A stretch of 64,000 nucleotides of DNA. Source: Gracilaria gracilis. Lineage: Eukaryota > Rhodophyta > Florideophyceae > Gracilariales > Gracilariaceae. Of this stretch, positions 17,499 to 26,263 are shown in pieces. The notes beneath the pieces are model-generated. The model saw only the letters and a program-made list of their open reading frames with translations, was not told the origin of the DNA and made no database searches. The DNA lies in the NCBI GenBank assembly GCA_030374805.1, contig JARGSG010000066.1, positions 62,001 through 126,000 of the forward strand, given 5' to 3'. Each line of letters begins with the position of its first letter. Position 1 is the stretch's first letter. The translations under genes were made by a program, and so were the position numbers.

Positions 17499-20249
17499 CT
17501 AAATGCCATTCGCACGCTCCTCTAAAGACTTTAGCTGTTCTTCCGATATAGAACCTCTAACCAAAACAGGTTCCGTGTGCCAGGCATCCCAGCATTTAGA
17601 GCATATGGCCTGTCGACATATATTGCACCACACTCTTTGACGGGCACCACCTTTCTTTCGCCAACGCTTTCCGTTCACAGTTATAGTGTGGGTGTACGAG
17701 CAAAGAGTACAATAGCTGTCCTTGGCCTTGACCTTCTTATGTAAACCCGGATTACAGAGTCTACGATTGCGATCATCCACACGATTGTACATTTCTACAG
17801 CATTTCGCTTTTTTTTTAACGGAGATATGGTATCCGGTTCAACATCCATGAGTGGCATAGAAGTTATCCTATTTCCGCTTGCACGTGTGCTGTTACTAGC
17901 TCCTATTCGAGCGTTAGCATTCCTGTATTCTTTTGCAAGCTGTCGCGCAAATCCTGCAAACGTGCAGGACGATGAAACATCATGTCTGATTTCTCGATAA
18001 CCCTTTCCATTTGACACCCAATCTGAAGCTCGAGGAAGCTTCCCCTTTCTCCTAGCCAGCCCGAGACGGTATACGACGCCTGCATTGTTCACTTGCGCAC
18101 AAAGGAGTCTTCCTATTATAGAAACAATAGGGTTTTCTGAACTGTTAGTGTAACAAAGATTGGTCATTGCCCTACTAAACTCATCGACGCCACCCTTAAG
18201 ATAATTCCAGTAAACAAACGCAGTTGGTCTGATCATCCGAGCAGGAGGCAACGTTCCTTCTTTGTTAACGAGTCCACGGTAGGCTTGACTTAGACTATAG
18301 TATGATGCAAATGAGTGCAGGTCAGATGCATGAGAATCCCGTAGCATATCGTCGTAGTCCTCTGGAATGTGCTTTGCTTCCTTTCCTACACAAGAAAATG
18401 CTCCAACGCGGACAGCACACAGAATGTAGCTATACATCGACAGAAGACTGTCATGGAAGCCAAGAACTACTCCATAGATTATAGTACCGACACCACAGTT
18501 ACTGCCTTTGGACTGCACAAATAGGACGTTCTTGACACCGAGACAAAGAGCATGGTGCAAACACTGCTGTCTGTACTCCGCAGTGGGGACAATATCTGTA
18601 AACTGCTTATTGGAATCTTCATTAAAACCAATGCTCTTGACGTATGTAAGCGCGGCGAACTTATGCTTGACTTCACGAGCGTTCTCAATAGTACTCAAGG
18701 TCGTCATCGTTTTGACTTCAATGGCACAAACTAATAAACCTCCAGCAGGGTCTCGTAGACAGGCAACTCCATCTGGACTTTCCGATACCATGAGCTCCTC
18801 CTTTGAGGATATCATACCCACCGTGCGAATGAACTCTACAGTATACTTCTCTTCCATAACAGATGGAGATTGTGAAATGAAAAACTCTCCATCCGTGACC
18901 ATATTTCTTTCAAAGAAAGATGGCAATGCCCGCAAGACTTGGGCCTCATTTAACGTTCCCTCCTTCATTCCTGCAGTGCTGACTAAGGGTTTCATAACCC
19001 AAGATTCCAGAGAAACTCTTATTAGGCTCTCAAACGCTTTACGCTTCTTCAATAGAACTCTCTCTTCCTCTGTCATGCTATTCTTCATTGCGTCCTGAAG
19101 TCTTGCTCTCCCATTCAAAACGTCAGCCTGTAACTCCAACACCTTTTGCACTACTTGTGGTTTTCTCATGGTGCCTGCCAAAGGGTGACCAACAGCCTTC
19201 ATGATTTCTAAGAGCTTGGTCCTCACGTTTGCATTGACAGTGGCCTGTGTCACAGAAAGAATGAAGGTCTTCGCGGTCTGCTGCTCCTCTACACTTGTCG
19301 TCGAACTGACCTTCATGCCCAGAACATGAACCAACTTGACCATATTTGCCATCAATTGTTGTTTCGTTTCATTGACACTTGAGGAAAACGTTAGTGCTCC
19401 TCGGCCTACACTCTTACCCGAAATGAAATGCGACAGCCCTTCAACTTTTTCCTCCATATCTTTTGCTAAGCATCGCAAAAAGACCTGCGTGGTTCGTGAT
19501 GTAAATTGAAATGCACGCGCTAAGAACCATCCCGGGTCTTCTGATTTCAATAGCGTTACTTCTTGTACTCGAGCCATTACCTGACTGACCTTGACACATG
19601 GCAACGACACGATTCTCGATTTCGCCATACATTGTGCGCGTGTCTCACGAGAACTGTTGATCTTCCTGTCATAAATCGTGTGAAACCGTACGACGCCATC
19701 CACATCCTGAGGAAAGATATGACCGCTTTTGGGAATAAGGGTGAACTTACTGGAGCTGAACATTCTTTCATTGTTGTGATACATAGTAGCGATTCGTCCG
19801 CTAAAACTTTCGCGATAGACACAGGCCTCAATTGGACGTCCGGCTGCAGTGGTTGGCTTCCTGGAAGCGCTATATATAGCCCTGCACCCTTTCTCACTAA
19901 CAACCATGCCTTTGTGACGCTTCCGTATTGCGCCGTCACCAAAAACAAACGGAAAGTCCAAGCTGCGCTTGTGGGTTCCGATCCCAGTAGCGCCAATTCT
20001 GTCATTTATGAAATCGATGGTCTGCTTTCGATTATAACCACGATCGGATGAGAAGATATCGTCCGTCATCGGACGCACGGGCCCAGCAGTTGGCACGCCT
20101 TGAATGGAGCGTATCAAGCGTTCCCAGACATCGGTGATCTTTTCACCAAGCCTTGAGTAGTGACTGGATAAAAACGCATGGTTAAGTGCTGAGCAAAGTG
20201 CGTTATTGACGGGACCGAGTGCCTTCGAGTGATTATTAACATGTGACAT
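17499..20249 (-). CDS. piggyBac-like transposase, C-terminal part with embedded PD-(D/E)XK nuclease
   Basis: This 916-codon frame continues the transposase in the same phase after the single TGA. Residues 60-100 hold the second catalytic region (SSDRGYNRKQ, D69; GTHKRSLDFPF). ATMYHNNERMFSSS follows. Residues 480-600 form a nuclease of the YqaJ/lambda-exonuclease type: SPDGVA (D493), AIEVKT (E511, K513), a helix with Q561/Q562 in YRQQCLHHALCLGV, then VLFVQS. The piggyBac core then resumes with FVYWNYLKGGVDEFSRAM (GGVD, D689) and QVNNAGVVYRL. A C-terminal Cys-rich zinc domain (CTLC, CNIC, CSKCWDAWHT) is of the piggyBac type. The nuclease is thus inserted between catalytic Asp 2 and Asp 3. Family membership is recognised by motif; function is inferred. 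Confidence 0.8.
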   Translation of the reverse strand: MSHVNNHSKALGPVNNALCSALNHAFLSSHYSRLGEKITDVWERLIRSIQGVPTAGPVRPMTDDIFSSDRGYNRKQTIDFINDRIGATGIGTHKRSLDFPFVFGDGAIRKRHKGMVVSEKGCRAIYSASRKPTTAAGRPIEACVYRESFSGRIATMYHNNERMFSSSKFTLIPKSGHIFPQDVDGVVRFHTIYDRKINSSRETRAQCMAKSRIVSLPCVKVSQVMARVQEVTLLKSEDPGWFLARAFQFTSRTTQVFLRCLAKDMEEKVEGLSHFISGKSVGRGALTFSSSVNETKQQLMANMVKLVHVLGMKVSSTTSVEEQQTAKTFILSVTQATVNANVRTKLLEIMKAVGHPLAGTMRKPQVVQKVLELQADVLNGRARLQDAMKNSMTEEERVLLKKRKAFESLIRVSLESWVMKPLVSTAGMKEGTLNEAQVLRALPSFFERNMVTDGEFFISQSPSVMEEKYTVEFIRTVGMISSKEELMVSESPDGVACLRDPAGGLLVCAIEVKTMTTLSTIENAREVKHKFAALTYVKSIGFNEDSNKQFTDIVPTAEYRQQCLHHALCLGVKNVLFVQSKGSNCGVGTIIYGVVLGFHDSLLSMYSYILCAVRVGAFSCVGKEAKHIPEDYDDMLRDSHASDLHSFASYYSLSQAYRGLVNKEGTLPPARMIRPTAFVYWNYLKGGVDEFSRAMTNLCYTNSSENPIVSIIGRLLCAQVNNAGVVYRLGLARRKGKLPRASDWVSNGKGYREIRHDVSSSCTFAGFARQLAKEYRNANARIGASNSTRASGNRITSMPLMDVEPDTISPLKKKRNAVEMYNRVDDRNRRLCNPGLHKKVKAKDSYCTLCSYTHTITVNGKRWRKKGGARQRVWCNICRQAICSKCWDAWHTEPVLVRGSISEEQLKSLEERANGI

Positions 20250-20276
20250 TGCCGTAAGCTGTGCAACAGCCCTAAA

Positions 20277-21434
20277 TCACAGTCGCTGATGATCATCATC
20301 AAGGCTAAACACTGTGGCCCCAGGCACGTATATAAACATTCGGTTAATGGCGGCAAGCTCATCCTCCAATTCCGTAATGAGCGCATTTGCTCTCTGTGGA
20401 TAGTTAGCCCACCCAGTGCCCCATCTCTCAACCCGCTCTCGTTTGCCAACCGTGCATGACATAGCGGACCATATATCTAGGTATCGATCTTTAGCAATGC
20501 CCATTTGGAAGAAGAATTCTTTGTTCTCTACATCAGTCATGACCGAAACACTGGTGGAGTAACTAGTTGCCAGAACATGTAAAATAATTACGCCCTTGAA
20601 CTCCCATGACGACGTTTGTGGTCGCCCACGAGCCGCAAGGACTCTGTTGATGTTTGATACAATTTTGCAAAGCAAGTACTCTGGTAGAAAGATATGGAAT
20701 AGTGCAAGCCGGCTAAGATTCGTGGCCGTAATAATCGTTGTATCCTTGTAGTTCTCTGATATCTCATTAGTTATAGAGTCAAGAATTGTGTTCGCTTCCA
20801 CAAGAAATCTGTTGGCAAGATCGGTATTGATTTGATCGATTGCGATTGAGAATGTTCGAAAAGGCGGACAGTATGACCAGTCCTTCAGCCGTGCATCAAC
20901 ATTCTTGGATGCTCTAATCTCCATGTCCACATCCGTCTCCTCATTAGCATTCTCGAAAGAATCTACACTTCTGTCCATTAGCTGCTCTCTAGCATCACAA
21001 AATATAGAAGACCATACATCTTCAACTACTATTCCCAGTGCCTCAGCAGCTGGTGAGGCTTGCACGACATTATGTGTACTCTTCCCTGAACCAGAGAGAT
21101 CCCGCACCTCTTCTTCGTCAATAACATTTTCATTCATACACGAACTGCATGAAATAGTGTTGTGTGAACCTGAACTATTCTGGGATGCGTCCGCAAGGTA
21201 TGTGTGCGGGTCAAAGTTGTCGTCACTTTCGGAACTCTCGCTGGCGGCAAATGAAGCAGAAAGATTACGACAGACGGGGTCGCTTTCCGGGGGATGACTG
21301 GACGTCAGGGTGGTTTGAATCAGATCTGGACTGCAATGAGAGGATAGGCAAATTTCGGGAGTCTGCGAATCAATTGTTTGGTGAATCAATGGCGAGGACA
21401 GCGCGATATCATCGTTGATGGAATTTGTATGCAC
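20277..21434 (-). CDS. piggyBac-like transposase, N-terminal part (to first catalytic Asp)
   Basis: This 385-codon frame is acidic and Ser-rich for about 160 residues, then enters a piggyBac-type domain. LFHIFLPEYLLCKIVSNIN resembles the piggyBac start, and QMGIAKDRYLDIWSAMSC matches its GIS+DRY block. YVPGATVFSLDDDHQRL ends in the first catalytic Asp block. A TGA at 20277-20279 ends it, and the next frame continues in the same phase after only nine codons. The frame begins at a GTG and is open further upstream without an ATG, so the true start is in an upstream exon or at the internal MNENVIDEEE methionine. Confidence 0.75.
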   Translation of the reverse strand: MHTNSINDDIALSSPLIHQTIDSQTPEICLSSHCSPDLIQTTLTSSHPPESDPVCRNLSASFAASESSESDDNFDPHTYLADASQNSSGSHNTISCSSCMNENVIDEEEVRDLSGSGKSTHNVVQASPAAEALGIVVEDVWSSIFCDAREQLMDRSVDSFENANEETDVDMEIRASKNVDARLKDWSYCPPFRTFSIAIDQINTDLANRFLVEANTILDSITNEISENYKDTTIITATNLSRLALFHIFLPEYLLCKIVSNINRVLAARGRPQTSSWEFKGVIILHVLATSYSTSVSVMTDVENKEFFFQMGIAKDRYLDIWSAMSCTVGKRERVERWGTGWANYPQRANALITELEDELAAINRMFIYVPGATVFSLDDDHQRL

Positions 21435-21676
21435 TTCGATGTTCTTGGGCTCAGCAGAGTACTGCGCTTCGTCCGCAACGTGGAAAGGAGAATCGAGAAT
21501 GATGTTATCATACCTATTATGATTATGTTTGTTGGTTGGAGACGGGGCGAATACCTCGACCTGTTTCTATTGCTTTTCCTGGGATCTGTGAGGTGTTGGG
21601 GATGGGTCGGAACCCATTATGAGGAAGCAAATGCGTTCTTCTACGAGTTGTCACGAGAGTTGCGTTTGTCGTGAAC

Positions 21677-21855
21677 GTCTTGTGGGTGATGGTTTGGTCC
21701 CGTTGAGTGAGGGAATGCGTGAGCTCACCTCGTTGGCTGAGTGAGCTCACGCACCAACGGGACCACGTCACCCACGTTGGGTGAGGTGGGACCAACTCAC
21801 TCAAACCTCACCCAAAATGTGCGTGAGGAAAATTCCTCACGCACGCATCATGGGG
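21677..21855 (-). repeat. Right terminal inverted repeat of the piggyBac-like element
   Basis: Reverse complement of the left terminal repeat, with a few substitutions and a one-base length difference. It carries the same GCGTGAGCTCAC palindrome pair and ends in GGGG next to ATAT. Confidence 0.92.
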
Positions 21856-22027
21856 ATATTTATGTACTTGAAAAATACTGACGTCATCTTAATGGGGGAT
21901 GCGTAGATACCCTTTACAATTTAGTACCTTGCCTACATAATTTTGACAACTGCTTTGTTGTGTATTTCATTCTCTGCTGTCTGAAAGGTCTAATAATCCG
22001 TGAAAATAGGTTTGGAATCTCACTGAG

Positions 22028-22234
22028 TGACTTTGAATATTAAAACCTTTGTCTTATTACTTACGTGATCTTTTAATGTATTTGAACTTGTATTGTTTAA
22101 GAGAGCAAAGAACTACTATTTCTATGCTATCGTGTGTTTTGTTTGCCTATCAATGAAGGACTGCTATCTCAAACTCTACAGAAACAGTTCTCAACTCACA
22201 TGGTCCTGTTTTTAACCCGCCTCTTTTTCTGATA
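22028..22234 (+). repeat. 5' LTR of plus-strand copia
   Basis: Starts TGACTTTGAATATT and matches 26060-26263 over its length, including TTATTACTTACGTGATCTTT and GAACTTGTATTGTTTA. The exact 3' end is uncertain by a few bases. Confidence 0.8.
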
Positions 22235-22370
22235 GCTTATAAGGCCAGAAAACTTCATTCTGCCGACAATCTTATTCTTTTTTATTTATCTCTATTCTTT
22301 TTCTTTATCGATTTTTTTGCTGCGTAAAATTTGTTTTTCACCTTCTATTGAGACGCTAAGTGTTGAATAA

Positions 22371-23119
22371 CATGGACACTGACGATTGCAAACAACAATT
22401 ATTAAGCTTTTTGAAGAGAAACATAATCAAAAATTATGGAAATACCTACTGAGGCTGCATGCAACCCAAACGGCATTTAGAAAGTGCTGATTCAGGTTTA
22501 GAATCTCTTTAGTTCGGATAAAGAGAAAAAACCCAAACAGAAGTCCAACAGAAAAAAGCCGGCGGGCGGATAGATTTTGCGCAGTCGCAGAAAGATCTGC
22601 GAGTTGTTTAGAGCCACATTGGTCACCTTTGTAAGATTTTGAAGAAACTGTATGACAGATTTGCGTTAACGGCAACTACTTCTCGCACTTGCAAGATGTG
22701 TGAGGTTGTTAGCATGAAGTATACCAAAATTCACCAAAACATGGAAAATCACGTTGATAAAATTGCTAGTGTCTTTAAACAACTTGCTTCCATGGAGATC
22801 AAGCTCCAAAGAGAATTATCTGTTGCTCTATTGGTTTCATCAGTAATTTCCTCAGAACGGAATCTCGTTCGCGCAGCAATTAAGACTCTATCAACTGAGA
22901 ACACTAACTGGGACAATGTTATGACTCGTCTGTTAAATGAAGTACGTACATTGGAAACCCATGTTTCGGAAAGAGTTGCAGCCGCAAAGCCGAAGTGTGG
23001 TTTCTGTAAAATCGATAATTACACTACCAATACGTTTTAACTCAATCTCATAAATCCCAAGAACAGACTAAAAATTCCTGAAACAAAAACCGATAAAACC
23101 AGTCAAAGTTAGCCAAACA
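22371..23119 (+). pseudogene. Copia gag, decayed
   Basis: An ATG at 22371 opens a frame that shifts almost at once (FEEKHNQKLWKYLLRLH in another phase). The region 22639-23040 reads as Gag (LKKLYDRFALTATTSRTCKM and later NWDNVMTRLLNEV). The zinc knuckle is CGFCKIDNYTTNTF, in which the His and last Cys of CX2CX4HX4C are replaced by Tyr and Phe. It is homologous to the Gag at 29792-30685. Confidence 0.75.
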
Positions 23120-26059
23120 GTGTATATGAACGACATGATGGCGGCTTTTCGAGAGCCCCAACTAAGACCAAGAGACCAAGAAAGAAACGTGCTGCTGTTG
23201 TTCGAGTTCAAGCAATGGCTACTTGTCACGCTCAGTAACACGTTGTTTGCACCCGATATTGCAATGAACCTTCTTTCCATACCCGCACTCATTTCTATGC
23301 AACTGGCAGTGCTCTTTTTGCCGGAAGTGGCCTACATCATTGACCTGCAAAGCAATCTTCGAATCATTGGTAATGCCCCAAGGAATCCAGATGGACTGTA
23401 CTACATTCCCGGAAACCATTTGTCTTTGTCAACGAGGATTCCCGCCAGTAAATCCCCTCAAATTGCTGCTATGATGGTCCGCATCCCAGAGATCATCAAT
23501 AATGATGGATAGTCTCAACTCTCGTTCGTCACAGATTCTGCATCTGCCGAAAACGAATCTGTTCCACTTCTTACATCTGAATAAGAAACTGCAGATATTG
23601 ATGTCCAAGCGCAAGACGTAACCCTGTGGCACAATTGCATTGGCCCTACTGCAACAATGCCCGAAATGAAACGTCTGCTTCAGCCCGAACTGATCTCTGT
23701 CTCTAGCCAACAACGCCTGGATTGTACTCCTTTTGCACGAGGTAAGTTTCGTCGCAGCTTCCATGGTTCTTTCACATCTGCTAAACGACCTAAAAATCTT
23801 CACAAGGATATCATCTTTGTTGTCAGTGAGTCTGAAAGCCGTCACCTGTACTACATGGTTATTGTAGGCGAGTTCACGCGCTATCTATTTGCTTCACTAC
23901 TTGTGCGCAAAAGTGATTCATCTGACCTCATCCTCGAGTACTTCCACTGGTTCGAGCGCCAATATGGTGAACTAATACCCTCTCTTCATTCTGATGGCGG
24001 CTCCGAATTCTTCAAGGCACAGAAGACCCTGAAACGCCTTGGTGTTGAAATGCCCAAAACCGCCGCACATACTCCATCCTCCAATGGCTTCTCTGAACGA
24101 CACATTGCTATCTCTATGGGACCCATCCGGTCATGCCTAGATCAAGCCCACCTTACACTCTTTTACTGGCCAGAAGCCTTACAACACGTAGTATTCTGCA
24201 AAAACGTCAACATCCATCGCGGCACCGGGCATATTCCTTTCATCCAACCCCTTGAAAAATTCCCACACGATGTTAAACATCTCCGAACTTTTGGGTGCAT
24301 GGCCCAGGTTGGACAGAACCCCGATTCTCGAAAGAAATTGGAACCGCGACTCGTGGAAGGAATCAATCTAAGCCATATCCACGGTGGTATGTACAAAATT
24401 CTTACCAGAAATGGCATCACCAACTTTAAGCATGTCCACTTCATTGAGAAAGAGTTCCAAAGTCTCTCTTTGATCGACTGCTCGTTCCCGCCTCCTCTGA
24501 TGACCACCAAAGCTCCTCACCCTCTCCAGTTCCGACTCTAGCGATGATGAAAGCGGCAGTTCTAGCGAACCCCATGCACCGCTAGCTACCGACCATTCTG
24601 AATCGGCAGCTCCCAACTTCTTGAATGAATCAGTCGATGACTCTGACCACCTATTCTGCACTGACAGTAGTACAGGTCTCACTCATTATCCCGAGAAGCC
24701 CACGACGTACGACCCTGATCTAGATGGGTATGCTTCTGACTCCGAGACTGAAGTTGCCAATACTGTCCGTACGCTTCCTGATTCGATTAGTACATCGGAC
24801 GAGCCGACATTCAGACAATCACTCTCATCCCTGGAAGCTCACTATTGGATGGATGCCATTCATACAGAATTCGAGACGATTTGTAGCCTTGGTACATATG
24901 AAGATGCTGCCCCAGACCATGGTCAAGCAATTCCTTCGGGACTCATCTTCCGCCTCAAGCGAGATCAAAATGGACACCCACTTCGCTTTAAAGCCAGGCT
25001 TGTGGCCAGGGGAAACTTCAAACTGTATCTGATACAAAAAAACTCTATACCCCCATACTAAACCTCGAGATATTTCGAATGATGATGGTCCTCTCTACAG
25101 CGATGCACTTGGATCGTCAACATGTAGATGTCAAAGAAGCCTTCCTTCATGCTGCAATAGCAGCAGATTCTCCTAATTGGATCAAGCTCCCGACCACTGA
25201 AAATGTAGATGAAGCTGATGAACGTATTGTGAAATTGATCAAATCTCTGTATGGAACACGCGGAGCCCCGCGACTTTGGTTCAATGATCTTTCTACCTAC
25301 CTGGGTTCCATTGGATTCAAATCTCTTCAATACGCCCCTTGCTTCTTTGTCCATGGGAGTGGTACAGACACGGTTGTCGTCCTGGCATATGTAGATGACC
25401 TCAGTATTTTTGGCCCTACTTGTTTAACTTCTTGGGTGAAGGACTAACTGCGTGCTGAATATGAAATCTCTAATTTAGGGCGAACCGATTTGTATCTTAG
25501 GATTTCAATTGAAAAGAACGAATGTAGCATCTTACTCCACCAACAGCAACTTGTTGAGAAAATCATCCGCGTGTGGCGCCGGGAGCGTGGTTTACCTCTG
25601 AGTACTTCTATTCCGCAGTATCATTCTCTTTATGATGCCTTAGTCGTTCCAACGGACCACGAACGATCGGTCATGCTCAACGTTCCGTACCAAGAAGTAC
25701 TTGGTTCATTACTATATCTCAGCACACGCACTTGTCCTGACTTGGCCACCTCTATCTCTATGTTAGGCAAATTTGCTGCGCAACCCGCTAAACTTTTATG
25801 CCCTATTCCGTTACTGCAGGACAAACTTGGAACAATTTCCTGGACAAAGGCAGATTACGGTATACGCAAGTTCAAACATATAGAAATCCGATTTCATCAT
25901 GTTTTGGACGTCGTAAGTCAAGGTCGTGTCACAATCCAGCATGTTTCATCTGCGGAAAACCGCGCCGATATATTTAAAAAGTTTCTGATCGTAGAATCGT
26001 TTGCATCTCACCGCAAAGCCCTCCATGTTGCTTCCGTATCGGGCGAGGGGATCTCTCAG
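23120..26059 (+). pseudogene. Copia pol: protease end, integrase, reverse transcriptase, RNase H
   Basis: Protease C-terminus at 23240-23420 (APDIAMNLLSIPALI); the catalytic DSG part is deleted. Integrase at 23657-24541 with LHSDGGSEF and SSNGFSERH, in which the CxxC-type zinc site is damaged. Reverse transcriptase at 24800-25440 with RFKARLVARGNF, HVDVKEAFLHAA, KSLYGTRGAPRLWF and the intact catalytic box LAYVDDLSIFG. A TAA at 25445-25447 interrupts the connection. RNase H at 25490-26062 keeps its start and its last helix (HVSSAENRADIFKKF) but has lost the middle. Confidence 0.85.
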
Positions 26060-26263
26060 TGACTTTGAATATTTGAACCTTTGTGTTATTACTTACGTGA
26101 TCTTTTATTTTTTTTGAACTTGTATTGTTTACGAGAGCATAGAACTACTACCTCCATGCTCTCGTGTGTTTTTTCCTGTAAATGGAGGACTGCTATCTCA
26201 GAATCTACAGAAACACTCCTCAACTCACATCGTCTTGTTTTCAACCTGCCTCTCCTTCTGATA
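26060..26263 (+). repeat. 3' LTR of plus-strand copia
   Basis: Matches the left LTR and is directly preceded by a purine-rich tract. It is several percent diverged from the left copy by eye, which indicates an old insertion. Immediately to its right, minus-strand copia RNase H sequence begins. Confidence 0.8.

Larger units (their letters stand above)
16401..21855 (-). mobile_element. 5455-bp piggyBac-like DNA transposon with 180-bp TIRs
   Basis: The ends are inverted repeats of about 180 bp beginning CCCCATG and ending GGGG, flanked on both sides by ATAT (16397-16400 and 21856-21859), a 4-bp duplication in place of the TTAA typical of piggyBac. One transposase frame on the minus strand fills 17499-21434. 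CCC-type termini, a 4-bp target site and the transposase motifs support the piggyBac superfamily. The rest (16581-17498) holds only small frames on both strands; a minus-strand frame at 16567-16842 has two hydrophobic stretches and is not assigned. Confidence 0.85.
22028..26263 (+). mobile_element. Copia retrotransposon, plus strand, decayed
   Basis: LTRs of about 205 bp flank a Gag-Pol region broken by frameshifts, stops and deletions. The order gag, protease remnant, integrase, reverse transcriptase, RNase H is that of Ty1/copia. The protease active-site DSG is missing and about 100 codons of RNase H are deleted. A polypurine tract (GGGCGAGGGGA) lies just before the 3' LTR. Confidence 0.85.

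Noticed and set aside
18508..19098. 196-codon plus-strand frame inside the piggyBac-like element
   Set aside because: It is antisense to the transposase nuclease region and has no motif.
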